From the NCBI GenBank assembly GCA_902520695.1, contig CABYOT010000001.1, positions 171,794 through 235,793 of the forward strand: DNA of 64,000 nucleotides. The letters are read 5' to 3'. Source of the stretch: an uncultured Pelagibacteraceae bacterium. Lineage in GTDB: Bacteria; Pseudomonadota; Alphaproteobacteria; Pelagibacterales; Pelagibacteraceae. Under the pieces are notes generated by a model. The model ran no database searches and had not been told where the DNA came from. It saw only the letters and a program-made list of their open reading frames with translations. Each line of letters starts with the position of its first letter. Position 1 is the stretch's first letter. A program made the position numbers and the translations under genes. This document shows, piece by piece, positions 52,445 through 59,547 of this stretch.

Positions 52445-52575
52445 CTAATAGCAGGGGAAGCGTCCCCTTGTTCAATAAAGCTTTAAACAACATGCGTTTT
52501 ATATATTTTTATTGTACAAATGCAATACGTGAATTTCAGAAAAAATAGTGTAAAAACCCTATAAATTCGTAAAAT
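52445..52575 (-). promoter_or_regulatory. Promoter region and GC-rich hairpin before tRNA-Tyr/tuf; divergent from rlmB
   Basis: The 131-bp gap separates tRNA-Tyr (-) from rlmB (+). On the minus strand TTGCAT (52525-52520), 16 bp, TATAAA (52503-52498) is a good promoter for the tRNA-Tyr operon. Between it and the tRNA is a GC-rich hairpin, AGGGGA / TCCCCT with loop AGCG on the plus strand (52453-52468), ending 8 nt before the tRNA 5' end. In such AT-rich DNA this stands out and may be a tRNA processing signal. No clear rlmB promoter was seen. Confidence 0.55.
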
Positions 52576-53313
52576 ATGACTCAAAAATCATCCTTTTTTA
52601 TAGCTGGAAGACACGCTGTTATTGAAGCGTTAAAAAACCCAAATAGAAGAGTAATCAAAATATTCTTAACGGAGGAGAGTAAAAAAAATATCCATAAACG
52701 TAACCCTAATAGAAATTTACTAAAGGATATAAAGGTATTTTTTAAAACAAAAAAAGAATTAGATAAATACTGTAGGAGCGAAGATATCTTGCACCAGGGC
52801 TATGTTGCAGAAGTTGAACATTTAGAAAATCCTGAAATAAAAGAATTTATTAAAGGCAAAAATAATTTAACATTTGTATGTTTGGATGAGGTTACTGATC
52901 CAAGGAACATAGGTTCTTTGATCAGAAGTGCAGCTTCATTTAACATAGATGGTCTGATTGTTAAAGAGAGACATTTTCCAAGTGAAAGTAAATTACTATA
53001 TAAATCTGCTAGCGGCTGTGTTGAACATTTAAAAATTTTTCAAGTTTCAAATATAAACACTATTTTAAAATATTTAAGGGATAAAAATTTTTGGGTTTAT
53101 GGTTTCACTGCAAACACTAACAAGAACTTTACGGAAATTAAGTGGCAAGGAAACAACGTATTATTATTTGGGTCTGAAGGACATGGTCTTAATCAACATA
53201 CTAAAAAATATACTGATTTCTCAGTAAAGATAAATATTAACAAAAATATTGAAAGTTTGAATATATCTAACAGTGCTGCAATAGTTTTTCATCATATAAA
53301 TCAACAAAAATAA
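52576..53313 (+). CDS. rlmB: 23S rRNA 2'-O-ribose methyltransferase (SpoU/TrmH family)
   Basis: A 245-residue SPOUT enzyme. AGRHAVIEALKNPNRRVIKI is the N-terminal substrate-binding domain. DPRNIGSLIRSAASFNIDGL, LLFGSEGHGLNQHTKKYTDF and NIESLNISNSAAIVFHHI are motifs 1-3, forming the knot. RlmB methylates G2251 in the 23S P-loop; TrmH-like tRNA specificity cannot be excluded. It lies immediately before tRNA-Thr, the integration target. Confidence 0.9.
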   Translation: MTQKSSFFIAGRHAVIEALKNPNRRVIKIFLTEESKKNIHKRNPNRNLLKDIKVFFKTKKELDKYCRSEDILHQGYVAEVEHLENPEIKEFIKGKNNLTFVCLDEVTDPRNIGSLIRSAASFNIDGLIVKERHFPSESKLLYKSASGCVEHLKIFQVSNINTILKYLRDKNFWVYGFTANTNKNFTEIKWQGNNVLLFGSEGHGLNQHTKKYTDFSVKININKNIESLNISNSAAIVFHHINQQK

Positions 53314-53324
53314 TTTCTTGATAA

Positions 53325-53330
53325 TATAAT
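53325..53330 (+). promoter_or_regulatory. -10 element of the tRNA-Thr gene
   Basis: A perfect TATAAT at 53325-53330 with a weak TCAACA (53301-53306, 18-bp spacer) just inside the end of rlmB predicts transcription about 18 nt upstream of the tRNA-Thr 5' end. Confidence 0.5.
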
Positions 53331-53354
53331 AAATGCTATTAAAAAACGCTTCAT

Positions 53355-53430
53355 GCCCTTGTAGCTCAGCTGGTAGAGCAATTGATTTGTAATCAATAGG
53401 TCCGCGGTTCGAATCCGTGCGGGGGCACCA
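53355..53430 (+). tRNA. tRNA-Thr (anticodon TGT), intact; left boundary of the island
   Basis: Plus-strand cloverleaf: acceptor GCCCTTG / CGGGGGC, D arm TAGCTCAGCTGGTAGAGC, anticodon loop TTTGTAA within TTGAT/ATCAA, T loop GTTCGAATC, discriminator A, encoded CCA to 53430. The sequence from 53381 to 53432 recurs at 59495-59546, as expected of a tRNA used as an integration site. Confidence 0.97.
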
Positions 53431-53432
53431 CT
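53381..53432 (+). repeat. Direct repeat, left copy (attL-like, in tRNA-Thr)
   Basis: 52 bp covering the anticodon arm to two bases past CCA of tRNA-Thr. The copy at 59495-59546 matches except for one base in the T loop (A at 53413, G at 59527). Such duplication of a tRNA 3' part is the footprint of tyrosine-recombinase integration. Confidence 0.9.
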
Positions 53433-53584
53433 AAAATCTCATTTATTTTCAACAAATTCAAAATTAATTTAAAATTTTTTAAAAATAAAAATCGTTTAAT
53501 AAGAATATATAAAGGAAGGGAGTAGAGCTAAGTGAAGTCTTTTTGAAGTCTTTACTTATTACTTATAATAAAAATATTTTAATT
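53433..53584. other. Left end of the island, noncoding
   Basis: 152 bp between tRNA-Thr and the stop of the giant gene. It contains an AT-rich stretch without ORFs and, at 53531-53553, one copy of the 23-bp repeat made of two TGAAGTCTTT units. No terminator with a T-run was recognised for the giant gene. Confidence 0.6.
53531..53553 (+). repeat. Island inner repeat, left copy (two TGAAGTCTTT units)
   Basis: TGAAGTCTTT occurs at 53533-53542 and 53544-53553, an 11-bp period. The identical 23-bp sequence, in the same orientation, is at 59397-59419 near the other end. Candidate recombinase arm-type sites or regulator sites. Confidence 0.75.
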
Positions 53585-56500
53585 TTAATATCCACTTGTT
53601 CTATTAGTTCTAACATATGAATTTCCTCTTGCTGCAGCAGCTTCGCCAAAAGCTCCTCCAGCACCACACATACTTGCTTGACAGACTATTTGTTGATCAT
53701 TTACAGGTCTACCTTGTGCATCAACTTCTTGCCAAATACCTAATGCGTCATTAGCTAATTGACTTAAAGCATCTAAATCATTTCCACTTATACCTGCAAC
53801 AACATCACCTGCAGCTTGTTGTGCATCACGAGCTGCTTGTTGTATTTCTTGTGTTGCCTGTTGGGCTGCTTGTAATGCTTCTTGGGCAGCTGCTTGTGCT
53901 GCAGAAGCTGCTTGTGCTTGTGCTTGTGCAGCTGCTTGTGCTGCTTGAGCGGCAACTTGTGCTGCTTGAGCAGCAGCCATTGATGCCTCAGTCGTTGCAG
54001 AAGCTACTTCAGCAGCTGCTTTTGAAACTTGTGCTGTTGCATTAGACACTGCCTCTTGTGCTTCTCTTAATTGCTGTGATGTTGAATTAACTTCGTTACT
54101 AGCACCTTGAACCATATCTCTAGCCATTTGACCTGCTAAGGCATCTGCTGCGGTTTGACTTGATAAAGAATTTGTAATTGTAGTTCCAACACCAGATGCT
54201 ATCATTTGAGCAGCAGCAGCTTGTGATTTATTTATTTCTTGAATTGTTGTTTGTAACCTACTTGAATCTCCACCTAGACTTGCAACTTCACTTAATTTAT
54301 CAATAACATTGGATGAAATATCTGAAGTATTTGAAATAACATTTTTCGCAACATCTGCGTTTGCCTCTGTAATTTCTCGAGCAGCATCTATATTAGCTTT
54401 AGCTGTTTCACTTAATTCAAAACTTTGTGAGATATTTGTACTACTAGTTGCCATGCCTGAAACAACATTTTGACCAAAATTAAATTCACAATTACCACCT
54501 GAACACATGCCTGCAACATTTCCTGTCTCAGGATTTGCTAAATTTTCCATTACATACATTCCTCCAAAAGAGGCAGCTTGTTTTCCAAATGATCCTTGAG
54601 GGCCACAAGTGCTTGCTTCACAAACTATTGAGCCTTGGTGACCGTTAAGAGGGTTTTTCATTTGTTTACCTGTTGCTGCATCAACTAAAACCCAAGAACC
54701 AAGTGTTGAACCTGAGTAGGTTTGTGTGCCACCAGCTAATTTACCAGTATTACTGATTTGCTCTATTGCTGCTTTTGAATATGAAACTTTTAAATCACCT
54801 GTTTCATCTATTGCTTCAAAAGATAAAAGTTTTTCAGGCTGTACAGCACCTGCAGTAAATATATTTCCATTAACTGTCATTGTGCCTTCTGGCATTTTAA
54901 ATTTTCCAGCCTCATCTGTTAACAAATTAGTATCAACAACTCTTAAAGAGTTTGTACCTTCAATTTTTATAATCGATTTATTATCTAATTTAGCAATTGA
55001 ACCAATGATTTTTTCTTCTATTTCGATGTTTGCTTTTCTTGCTTCTGAAATTGCAAGATCAGCTTTTATGTCAATTGCATTTTGAAGATCAGCATTTAAT
55101 TTTGTTATTTGGCCAGCTATTTCAGGGGTTTCAACCTCCAAAACTTGGAGATCATTATTTAATGAAGTTATGTTAGTGGTTATTTTGTCTGACTGATTTT
55201 TAAATTCATTTAACTGACTATCAATTGCAGCAATTTCACTCTCAAATTTAGATTTTAAAGCTTCCATATCTTCTGAACTTTGGCCTTGGTTTTTTAATTG
55301 TTCTGCGATTACATTAATTTGTTGATCTAACTTTTCATTTAAACCTTCTCTTTGATTTTCTAGTTCATTTATTTTACCTGAAATTGGATCAAGTTCAGAC
55401 CGCAAAGTACTCAAAGAATTTTTTTTCTCAGAAATCAATGATTGTTTAACATTTAGTTCTGAGGTTAATTGATTAAGTTGATTATTTATTTCATTTTCAC
55501 TTGTTTGCAGAGAGTTAATTTCACTTTCAAGTTTTGCAATATCTTGATTCATATTAGTTAGTTTTGAACTGTTTATATTTATTTGATTATTAAGTTGATC
55601 AATTTCAGCATTAAGAACATTTAATTTTGGATTATTAGAACCGTATAAATTTGATAATTCTTGTTTTAGTATTGATCTATTAGCTGTTGAAAGTTCTAAT
55701 TTATCAGACTCTCCAAAACGCATATAATCATAATTGCCATTTAATCTTGAGTGAACTATTGCTGCTAATTTAACATTCGTCATTTCATAATGATGACTAT
55801 CAAAAGCAGGTGTTTTTCCAATTTTTTTAACATTGTCAACAGCTGCTTTAAAAGCATCATATGTATTTGCATCACTATCAAGTGCAGCTATCAAACCAGC
55901 TGCTTTATCATCATAGCCAATAATTTGACCTCCCGATATTGCATAGTATCCACCAGACACAACTTCTTTAGCTCTTTTTCTTTGAGCGTCATCAAATGTT
56001 GGGATTTTATTTAAAACATTAAATACAGCATCTTCTGTATTATAAAGACCGTTTGTTTTAGCTATCTCTTCTGCTCTAATTTTGTTTACTTCCTCAACAG
56101 CATTTTTTTTAAGATTAATTACATTTGCTCTAGCCTGTTTATTTATTTCGGATTCAATTGAAATTTTTTGAAATGTAGTCTTATTAAGTTCATTTTGTAA
56201 ATCAAATTGTTTTTTTAAATCTTGCTGAGAAGTTTGATTTTCTAATCTTATGTTCATAATTTTTGAACTTTTTTCAGAATACTCGCTTACTAAATTGTTA
56301 TATTTTTGGTTTGTAAGATTTTTATTATTATTTAATTCATTTATTTGATTATTTAAATTTACAATCTGTTGATTTTTAGAAATTTCTTTCGAAATATTTA
56401 ATGGATTGGATTCATTTTTAATTTTGTCTAATTCATTAAAAAAATAATTTTGTTGTTCAAAAGTGTAGGATTTAAATTCTGCTGTTGGTCCTGAAGTTGT

Positions 56501-58531
56501 TCCTGGTGTTCCACCAGGACCATAAATGACACTGTAAATTTCATTTCTTTTTATTTCAATATTATCATAAATTTCTCTTGATAAAGTTTGTTCTAGTTTA
56601 TTTTTTTTCAAAATGCCTGAATTGACCTCTGATTGAAGATTATAAATTTGAGATGAGATATCATTCATTTTTGATAAATCTTCACTCATACTTTTTTGGA
56701 TTGGATCAATTAAACTTTTTATCTTGTCTTTTCTTTGTTGATCTAATTCAATTAATTGATTTATTTGATTCTGCTTTTCAGACATGTTTTTAATTAAATT
56801 TGAATATTCTGCATTTTGTGATGCAAGAGAATTGAACTCTTTATCTACATATTCTTTTGCTTTACCATATAAAGATGCGCTTTCTATGGCCCACTCTGGT
56901 TGGTTTATTGACAAAACATCCTGATACTGTGCAGTTCGCTGATTAATAATTTTATCCACTTCAGCTTGTACTTTTCTACTTTGATCCATCACAAAAACTG
57001 CTTCTTGAATGGCCTGCTCTTCTGCTATTAATACATTTAATCCAGCATCTGATGGAACATCCACTGCCCAATTGGGATTTTTGCTAAGTTTAGAATATAT
57101 GTTTTTAACTACTTTTTTCTGTGTTCCCCAGTCATCATTCATTACCGCATTAACACCACTTTGAATTTCACTTTGAGAAAGACCAGCAAATGTTCCATAT
57201 TTCTCTATCTCAAAAGCTCTAGATTTTCTAGGGTCACCACTTAAGAGAGCCCCTACCTCTTTAAACGCAAAATCAATTTCTTCCTCTGACATATCATCTG
57301 AAAAAACATTTGCGTAAATTTGAAAATGCTCAACTTCCTTATCTATTGATCTCTCAAATTGAGTTTGAATAAAATCTCTTTCAAGAGATGCCTTTTGAAG
57401 TCTTTCATTTAATTCATTATTAACAGATGGAATATTTGGTGATGAATTTTTAATTTGTTGTAATTCAGCTTGTTTTGATCTTAATAAATTTTGATTATTT
57501 TGAATTTGTTGATTTAACTGTGATATTTTAGAGTTAATATCATTTGATACAGCAATTTCGTTTGATAGCTCTGTATTAAGGCTTGCTACCTGTTGCTTAA
57601 TATTTGCTGATTGATTTTCGATTTGATTAATTTGATTATTTAAATTTGAAATTTCTACAGTCAATCCATCTGAAAGAGCTTTACTATTTGCTATTTCTTC
57701 ATCTGTGATACCTGATAAATCTTGTTTTAATAACTCTGAATTATATTGATCAAGTAAGTTTTTTTTCTTTTCAGATAAAGAAACTATTTGAGAATTTAAG
57801 GGAGTTAATTCATTTTCTAATCCTTGTATATTGTCTCTCGTTTCAATTAATTTTAAATTATTTTGGCTAAGTTTATTTTCTAATTCTAAAATTTTATTAT
57901 CTATTTCTTCATCTACAATAACTTCTGTTCCAGCATTAGTAATCACAGAACCTTCATAAGATTCAGCCCATTGTTCTTTGGACCACTTACTCATCTCATT
58001 TACTTTCTCTAAATTAACACCAATTTCTATTGTATCAATTCCAAGTTCTTTTAAATTACTGGTTATCTCTTGAACTTCTAATCCCTCTCCTTGCATTTCA
58101 ACCATGTTGGAGACTAACTCGTTTAACTTTTGTTCCTTATTTTCATTCATATTTTTAGTGATAGACATAACTGTATCAAGTTTGTCTTGATCAAATTGTG
58201 TCATATCTACTTTGCTCATATCTGAAGTTAATTCTTGAGGAACAATATTTGCAACATCACCTAATGATTTTTCAATAAACTCTAAAGTTTTAATCGCACT
58301 TTCAACATTGTTTTCTTCTAAAGATTTTTTTACAAATTCTGTTGCTTTGTTTATTTGTTCAACCGCGCTATCGATAGTATTTGCTATATCACTATCTGAT
58401 TTAGATAAATTTTTTAAATCTTCTTGTACCTTTTCAACTTCTTCAGTAGCTTCTGACAATGATTCAAGATCTATCGAGTAAGCAATACTAAAATTAAGAA
58501 AGACTATGAGTATAAATAATATTTTTTTCAT
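53585..58531 (-). CDS. Giant secreted coiled-coil protein with duplicated Cys module (island)
   Basis: I do not recognise a named family. The 1648-residue protein opens with a signal peptide (MKKILFILIVFLNFSIAYS). Near residue 181 is a WSKEQWAESYEGS segment related to repeats in the 62-64 kb protein. Long Gln/Asn/Glu-rich coiled coils occupy roughly 205-390, 560-810 and 960-1190, interrupted by probable globular parts near 396-525 and 827-951 (the latter with YDDKAAG and FDSHHYEM). A beta-like region (~1190-1275) precedes a Cys module (~1277-1329: GSWVLVDAATG, CEASTCGPQGSFG). An Ala/Gln-rich helix (~1499-1578) leads to a second copy of the module at the C-terminus (GIWQEVDAQG, CQASMCGAGGAFG). 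Its ATG overlaps the stop of the small gene (TAATG), so they should be co-translated. Probably periplasmic or surface; function unknown. Confidence 0.85.
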   Translation of the reverse strand: MKKILFILIVFLNFSIAYSIDLESLSEATEEVEKVQEDLKNLSKSDSDIANTIDSAVEQINKATEFVKKSLEENNVESAIKTLEFIEKSLGDVANIVPQELTSDMSKVDMTQFDQDKLDTVMSITKNMNENKEQKLNELVSNMVEMQGEGLEVQEITSNLKELGIDTIEIGVNLEKVNEMSKWSKEQWAESYEGSVITNAGTEVIVDEEIDNKILELENKLSQNNLKLIETRDNIQGLENELTPLNSQIVSLSEKKKNLLDQYNSELLKQDLSGITDEEIANSKALSDGLTVEISNLNNQINQIENQSANIKQQVASLNTELSNEIAVSNDINSKISQLNQQIQNNQNLLRSKQAELQQIKNSSPNIPSVNNELNERLQKASLERDFIQTQFERSIDKEVEHFQIYANVFSDDMSEEEIDFAFKEVGALLSGDPRKSRAFEIEKYGTFAGLSQSEIQSGVNAVMNDDWGTQKKVVKNIYSKLSKNPNWAVDVPSDAGLNVLIAEEQAIQEAVFVMDQSRKVQAEVDKIINQRTAQYQDVLSINQPEWAIESASLYGKAKEYVDKEFNSLASQNAEYSNLIKNMSEKQNQINQLIELDQQRKDKIKSLIDPIQKSMSEDLSKMNDISSQIYNLQSEVNSGILKKNKLEQTLSREIYDNIEIKRNEIYSVIYGPGGTPGTTSGPTAEFKSYTFEQQNYFFNELDKIKNESNPLNISKEISKNQQIVNLNNQINELNNNKNLTNQKYNNLVSEYSEKSSKIMNIRLENQTSQQDLKKQFDLQNELNKTTFQKISIESEINKQARANVINLKKNAVEEVNKIRAEEIAKTNGLYNTEDAVFNVLNKIPTFDDAQRKRAKEVVSGGYYAISGGQIIGYDDKAAGLIAALDSDANTYDAFKAAVDNVKKIGKTPAFDSHHYEMTNVKLAAIVHSRLNGNYDYMRFGESDKLELSTANRSILKQELSNLYGSNNPKLNVLNAEIDQLNNQININSSKLTNMNQDIAKLESEINSLQTSENEINNQLNQLTSELNVKQSLISEKKNSLSTLRSELDPISGKINELENQREGLNEKLDQQINVIAEQLKNQGQSSEDMEALKSKFESEIAAIDSQLNEFKNQSDKITTNITSLNNDLQVLEVETPEIAGQITKLNADLQNAIDIKADLAISEARKANIEIEEKIIGSIAKLDNKSIIKIEGTNSLRVVDTNLLTDEAGKFKMPEGTMTVNGNIFTAGAVQPEKLLSFEAIDETGDLKVSYSKAAIEQISNTGKLAGGTQTYSGSTLGSWVLVDAATGKQMKNPLNGHQGSIVCEASTCGPQGSFGKQAASFGGMYVMENLANPETGNVAGMCSGGNCEFNFGQNVVSGMATSSTNISQSFELSETAKANIDAAREITEANADVAKNVISNTSDISSNVIDKLSEVASLGGDSSRLQTTIQEINKSQAAAAQMIASGVGTTITNSLSSQTAADALAGQMARDMVQGASNEVNSTSQQLREAQEAVSNATAQVSKAAAEVASATTEASMAAAQAAQVAAQAAQAAAQAQAQAASAAQAAAQEALQAAQQATQEIQQAARDAQQAAGDVVAGISGNDLDALSQLANDALGIWQEVDAQGRPVNDQQIVCQASMCGAGGAFGEAAAARGNSYVRTNRTSGY
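53800..54035 (-). repeat. Ala/Gln-rich low-complexity coding repeat
   Basis: Inside the giant gene, codons for Ala and Gln alternate with short near-identical DNA units (GCAGCTGCTTGTGCT-like on the plus strand), encoding runs such as AAQAAQVAAQAAQAAAQ. The unit is irregular and lies in frame in one coding sequence, so it is a slippage-prone protein repeat, not CRISPR. Confidence 0.75.
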
Positions 58532-59367
58532 TAGTTAAGCTCAGTTTTTTTTTCTTCAGATTGTATTTTTTCTTTTAATTTGGATATTTTTTGTTTGTAA
58601 TCATTAAGAAGTTTTTTTCTTTTTTTTAAATTTTTGTCATAATTTTCGTTTTTAACAGCTGTACCCATTTCAAGAAATTCACCTAAATACCAAAATTTTT
58701 TAGCTGCTTCTATTCTTGGAGTGTCTAAAGTCATACCTAGAGCTTCTCTCATTTTTTTTCTTCCATTATTCATGGATATTAAACTTCTAATCTTTTTTTG
58801 ATCTACAGAGTTTCTAAAATATTTACTATTTTTTTTCTCTCTATATCTGAGAAGAGCTACTTTGCCTTCTCGTAAACGATCTATATATACAAATTCAAAC
58901 ATAGCCATTGCTTTGATCATTCTTCCTGGAAATTTTGCTTGACCCTTAGCAGATCTATTGAATTCAATACTCATATATTGACCAGCTTTTTTGGCTCTTG
59001 TTACATTATTTGAATTTTTTCCAAAAAATTCAATTATTTCATTTGGATATTTTTTAAACTCTTCTTCAAATTTATTTTTATCGTAAATTTCTAATAAAGC
59101 TAAATCATCATCAAATATAGGTTCTTTTTTTTTAAGTAAGTTTGATTTTTTGGATGTTTTTTTTTTAATTAATTTTAATTCTTTTTTTTGTTTATTTTGC
59201 TTTTTTGAATTTTTATTTTCAAAATTTTCTTTAACAGCATTGTACTCTTCTTCGCTAATCAGACCTTGCTTGAACTGCTCTTCATAAATTTTGATTATTT
59301 TATTATCAGCAAAAGTTAAACTGATTGATAAAAGATAAATCAATAAAATTAGGAGAATGTTTCTCAC
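58531..59367 (-). CDS. Small secreted protein with SHOCT-like segment, partner of giant protein (island)
   Basis: Unrecognised 278-residue protein. It has a signal peptide (MRNILLILLIYLLSISLTFA, then DN). Residues ~28-48 read YEEQFKQGLISEEEYNAVKE, which looks like the SHOCT motif usually found as an oligomerisation tail. After a Lys-rich linker comes a conserved domain: KFPGRMIKAMAMFE, IRSLISMNNGRKKMR, ALGMTLDTPRIEAA and FWYLGEFLEMGTA. The same blocks occur in the 237-residue protein at 61.7 kb, so they define a family. The start is GTG at 59367; an in-frame TAG lies 12 bases upstream, so no longer ATG start is available. Coupled by TAATG to the giant gene. Confidence 0.8.
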   Translation of the reverse strand: MRNILLILLIYLLSISLTFADNKIIKIYEEQFKQGLISEEEYNAVKENFENKNSKKQNKQKKELKLIKKKTSKKSNLLKKKEPIFDDDLALLEIYDKNKFEEEFKKYPNEIIEFFGKNSNNVTRAKKAGQYMSIEFNRSAKGQAKFPGRMIKAMAMFEFVYIDRLREGKVALLRYREKKNSKYFRNSVDQKKIRSLISMNNGRKKMREALGMTLDTPRIEAAKKFWYLGEFLEMGTAVKNENYDKNLKKRKKLLNDYKQKISKLKEKIQSEEKKTELN

Positions 59368-59494
59368 TAAATCATACTAATGAATTTTTAACTTCAAGTG
59401 AAGTCTTTTTGAAGTCTTTTTAAATTAAGTTTATAGACGGGAGTCAATTAGTTAAGTATTATCAATGTTAATGAAAGGAAAAATAATTAACTTT
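59368..59494. other. Right end of the island, noncoding
   Basis: 127 bp between the GTG start of the small gene and the tRNA-Thr fragment. It carries the second copy of the 23-bp repeat (59397-59419), 30 bp upstream of the start codon, with imperfect dyad arms ACTTCA/TGAAGT at 59391-59404. The repeat could therefore also be an operator for the two-gene operon. No gene was seen. Confidence 0.6.
59397..59419 (+). repeat. Island inner repeat, right copy (two TGAAGTCTTT units)
   Basis: Identical over 23 bp to 53531-53553 and in the same orientation, with an 11-bp unit period. It lies about 75 bp inside the right boundary, while the left copy lies about 100 bp inside the left boundary. Confidence 0.75.
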
Positions 59495-59546
59495 ATTGAT
59501 TTGTAATCAATAGGTCCGCGGTTCGAGTCCGTGCGGGGGCACCACT
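59495..59546 (+). repeat. tRNA-Thr 3' fragment (attR-like); not a functional tRNA
   Basis: A 52-bp copy of the anticodon-to-CCA part of tRNA-Thr, one mismatch from 53381-53432. The acceptor 5' strand and D arm are absent, so it cannot fold as a tRNA. It ends 2 bp before the stop of the DmdA-like gene and marks the right edge of the inserted element. Confidence 0.9.
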
Positions 59547-59547
59547 T

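Larger units (their letters stand above)
53433..59546. mobile_element. Integrated element at tRNA-Thr without integrase
   Basis: A 6.1-kb segment bounded by the intact tRNA-Thr and a 52-bp copy of its 3' part. It contains only two genes, a small secreted protein and a giant secreted coiled-coil protein, plus a 23-bp direct repeat just inside each end. No recombinase, replication or phage gene is present, so it is either a decayed island or an element mobilised by an enzyme encoded elsewhere. Genes outside (rlmB; DmdA-like, NAD kinase) are ordinary chromosomal genes. Confidence 0.7.

Noticed and set aside
52453..52468. Intrinsic terminator
   Set aside because: No gene ends on the strand where it could terminate, and no T-run follows the stem on either strand.
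53821..54045. Leu-rich plus-strand ORF
   Set aside because: It is the antisense reading of the Ala/Gln repeat; no start context and no family resemblance.
53800..54060. CRISPR-like or satellite array
   Set aside because: Units are irregular, without spacers, and keep a single open Ala/Gln reading frame of the giant gene.
59495..59546. A second tRNA-Thr gene
   Set aside because: Only the anticodon arm through CCA is present; the acceptor 5' strand and D arm are missing, so it is an integration scar and not a tRNA gene.
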